Origin: UBA2334 sp964396895
GTDB taxonomy: Bacteria; Pseudomonadota; Gammaproteobacteria; Burkholderiales; Burkholderiaceae_C
Direction of reading: 5' to 3'
Length of the DNA stretch: 64,000 nucleotides
Assembly: GCA_964396895.1 (NCBI GenBank)
Contig: CAYNGJ010000004.1
Location: 62,001-126,000 of the forward strand
Shown: positions 62,515-64,000 of the stretch, piece by piece
Numbering within the stretch: the stretch's first letter is position 1
How the letters are laid out: each line of letters starts with the position of its first letter
Made by a program: the position numbers and the translations under genes
Notes under the pieces: generated by a model
Database searches by the model: none
The model's input: the letters and a program-made list of their open reading frames with translations, nothing else
Told to the model about the DNA's origin: nothing

Positions 62515-63165
62515 ATGTCTTCTCTGCGCAAGTGGCTGTTGTCCGGCCTGTTGGTGTTGGTGCCGCTGATCATCACGTTGTCCGTGCTGGACTGGGTGGT
62601 GTCCACCCTGGACAAAACACTCAACATCCTCCCAGCGGCTTGGATGCCTGAGCGGTGGCTGGGTTGGCACATTCCCGGGTTGGGTGTGCTGTTTGCTCTG
62701 GCGGTGGTGCTCACCATCGGTGCTCTGGCCTCCAATTTCGTCGGCAACAAGCTGGTCAACTGGTGGCACGCGTTGTTGCACCGCATCCCGGTGGTGCGTT
62801 CCATTTATTCGGGTGTCAAGCAGGTATCGGACACCCTGTTCTCTGAAAAGGGCAATGCGTTTCGCAAGGCGTTGCTGGTGCAATGGCCGCGCGAGGGCAT
62901 GTGGACCATCGGCTTCCTGACGGGCCAGCCTGGCGGTGACGTGGCGTCGCACCTGCCGCCAGACTGCCTGAGTGTGTACGTGCCGACCACGCCCAACCCC
63001 ACGGGCGGCTACTTTGTCATCCTGAAAAGAGCCGATTGCATTGAGTTGAGCATGACCGTTGACGAGGCACTGACCTACGTCATTTCCATGGGGGTGATCG
63101 TGCCTGGCAGTGGCCATCCTCCCAAAACTGGCAAGCCACTTGCCGCGCCCCATTCGCAGGCCTGA
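62515..63165 (+). CDS. DUF502 membrane protein
   Basis: The 216-residue protein has two N-terminal membrane segments (about residues 8-28 and 58-80) and a cytoplasmic or periplasmic domain with HRIPVVRSIYSGVKQVSDTLF and VYVPTTPNPTGGYFV, the DUF502 hallmark. Function is unknown; the FmdB-DUF502-aspS order is widespread in betaproteobacteria. Confidence 0.9.
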   Translation: MSSLRKWLLSGLLVLVPLIITLSVLDWVVSTLDKTLNILPAAWMPERWLGWHIPGLGVLFALAVVLTIGALASNFVGNKLVNWWHALLHRIPVVRSIYSGVKQVSDTLFSEKGNAFRKALLVQWPREGMWTIGFLTGQPGGDVASHLPPDCLSVYVPTTPNPTGGYFVILKRADCIELSMTVDEALTYVISMGVIVPGSGHPPKTGKPLAAPHSQA

Positions 63166-63207
63166 TGCCCGCATCAGCGCCCACCGACATTCACTGAAAG
63201 ACAAGCT

Positions 63208-64000
63208 ATGGCCATGCGTTCTCACTATTGCGGTCTCGTGACCGAAGCCCTGATGGGCCAAACCGTGACCCTCTGCGGTTGGGTCAACCGTCGCCGCGAC
63301 CACGGTGGCGTGATTTTTGTGGACCTTCGCGACCGCGAAGGCTATGTGCAAGTGGTGTGCGACCCCGACCGTGCCGAGATGTTCCAGACGGCTGAAGACC
63401 TGCGCAACGAATACTGCGTGCAGATCAAGGGCTTGGTGCGTGCGCGCCCCGAAGGCACGGCCAATGAGGCGCTCAAGAGCGGCAAGATTGAAGTGCTGTG
63501 TCACGAACTGACGGTACTCAACCCTTCCGTCACACCGCCGTTCATGCTGGACGACGATAGCCTGTCCGAGACCACCCGCCTGACGCACCGCGTGTTGGAC
63601 CTGCGCCGCCCGTACATGCAGAAGAACCTCATGCTGCGCTACCGTGTGGCCATGGAGGTGCGCAAGTTCCTGGACGCCAATGGCTTCATCGACATCGAAA
63701 CCCCCATGCTGACCAAGAGCACGCCTGAAGGGGCGCGTGACTACCTGGTGCCCAGCCGTGTACACGATGGTCAGTTTTTTGCTCTGCCCCAGTCGCCCCA
63801 GTTGTTCAAGCAGTTGCTGATGGTGGCCGGTTACGACCGTTACTACCAGATCACCAAGTGCTTCCGTGACGAAGACTTGCGTGCCGACCGCCAACCCGAA
63901 TTCACGCAGATCGACATTGAAACCTCTTTCCTGGCGGAGGAGGACATCCGCGCCATGTTCCAGGGCATGATCAAAAACGTGTTCCAAACCACCATGGGGG
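63208..64000 (+). CDS. aspS: Aspartyl-tRNA synthetase (3' end outside window)
   Basis: This class II synthetase starts MAMRSHYCGL at 63208 and is cut by the window end after 264 codons. Visible parts are the N-terminal OB-fold anticodon domain (CGWVNRRRDHGGVIFVDLRDREG, key GWVNRRRDHGG), the flipping-loop region STPEGARDYLVPSR, and motif 2 FRDEDLRADRQPEFTQ. It ends the FmdB-DUF502-aspS series, 42 bases after the DUF502 gene. Confidence 0.96.
   Translation, partial: MAMRSHYCGLVTEALMGQTVTLCGWVNRRRDHGGVIFVDLRDREGYVQVVCDPDRAEMFQTAEDLRNEYCVQIKGLVRARPEGTANEALKSGKIEVLCHELTVLNPSVTPPFMLDDDSLSETTRLTHRVLDLRRPYMQKNLMLRYRVAMEVRKFLDANGFIDIETPMLTKSTPEGARDYLVPSRVHDGQFFALPQSPQLFKQLLMVAGYDRYYQITKCFRDEDLRADRQPEFTQIDIETSFLAEEDIRAMFQGMIKNVFQTTMG

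Overview
The window is a compact, GC-rich chromosomal segment from a betaproteobacterium, most likely a member of the Burkholderiales family Comamonadaceae. This rests on family-typical gene order (petABC-sspA-sspB; secA-argJ-AAA ATPase-mutT; pilBCD-coaE-zapD-yacG; rplU-rpmA-obgE-proB; hemA-prfA), a ubiquinol-type bc1 complex, ubiquinone genes (ispB, ubiE, ubiJ, ubiB), and a short AT-rich dispersed repeat resembling ones I recall from other Comamonadaceae. I see no prophage, transposase, integrase, CRISPR array or rRNA operon. Nearly all genes are ordinary chromosomal genes, and no gap without a gene exceeds 300 bases.

Layout. 1-4.8 kb: tail of a YbdK-type carboxylate-amine ligase, a NodIJ-like ABC exporter whose two genes are separated by purT on the other strand, and psd. 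4.9-10.8 kb: a likely operon with a PHA synthase, an unknown 155-residue protein, a FabI-like enoyl reductase, a MaoC-phosphate acyltransferase fusion and an acetate/butyrate-type kinase, preceded by an FNR-like box. 10.8-16.7 kb (minus strand): diguanylate cyclase, amn, glutathione reductase, hemerythrin-like protein, 3-hydroxybutyryl-CoA dehydrogenase. 16.9-21.1 kb: bc1 complex, sspA, sspB, tRNA-Thr. 21.1-28 kb: dciA-like gene, M23 peptidase, secA, argJ, AAA ATPase, mutT. 28-34.6 kb (minus strand): yacG, zapD, coaE, pilD, pilC, pilB, ispB. 34.8-40.9 kb: rplU, rpmA, obgE, proB, rppH (opposite strand), proS and a lytic transglycosylase. 40.9-46.7 kb: grxD, prmC, an Ig-repeat lipoprotein on the opposite strand, prfA, hemA. 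46.7-53 kb: small membrane protein, exported rhodanese, and the ugpBAECQ glycerol-3-phosphate uptake operon. 53.2-64 kb: a large FAD/Fe-S oxidoreductase, HIT protein, DUF971 protein, the ubiE...ubiJ-ubiB group, FmdB-like protein, DUF502 protein and the start of aspS.

Themes. The most interesting metabolic unit is the phaC-to-kinase cluster. Its enzymes could together link (R)-3-hydroxyacyl-CoA (PHA monomer) to a free acid plus ATP, with use of reducing power, and the FNR-like box suggests low-oxygen control. The most interesting structural signal is a family of nine ~50-base repeats, all with exactly 24 bases between two conserved blocks. They sit in gene borders, supply stop or start codons to neighbouring genes, and in two cases lie inside coding sequence: the linker of the 1315-residue oxidoreductase and the signal peptide of the lytic transglycosylase. 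All functional statements are homology calls made by reading; no database search was run.
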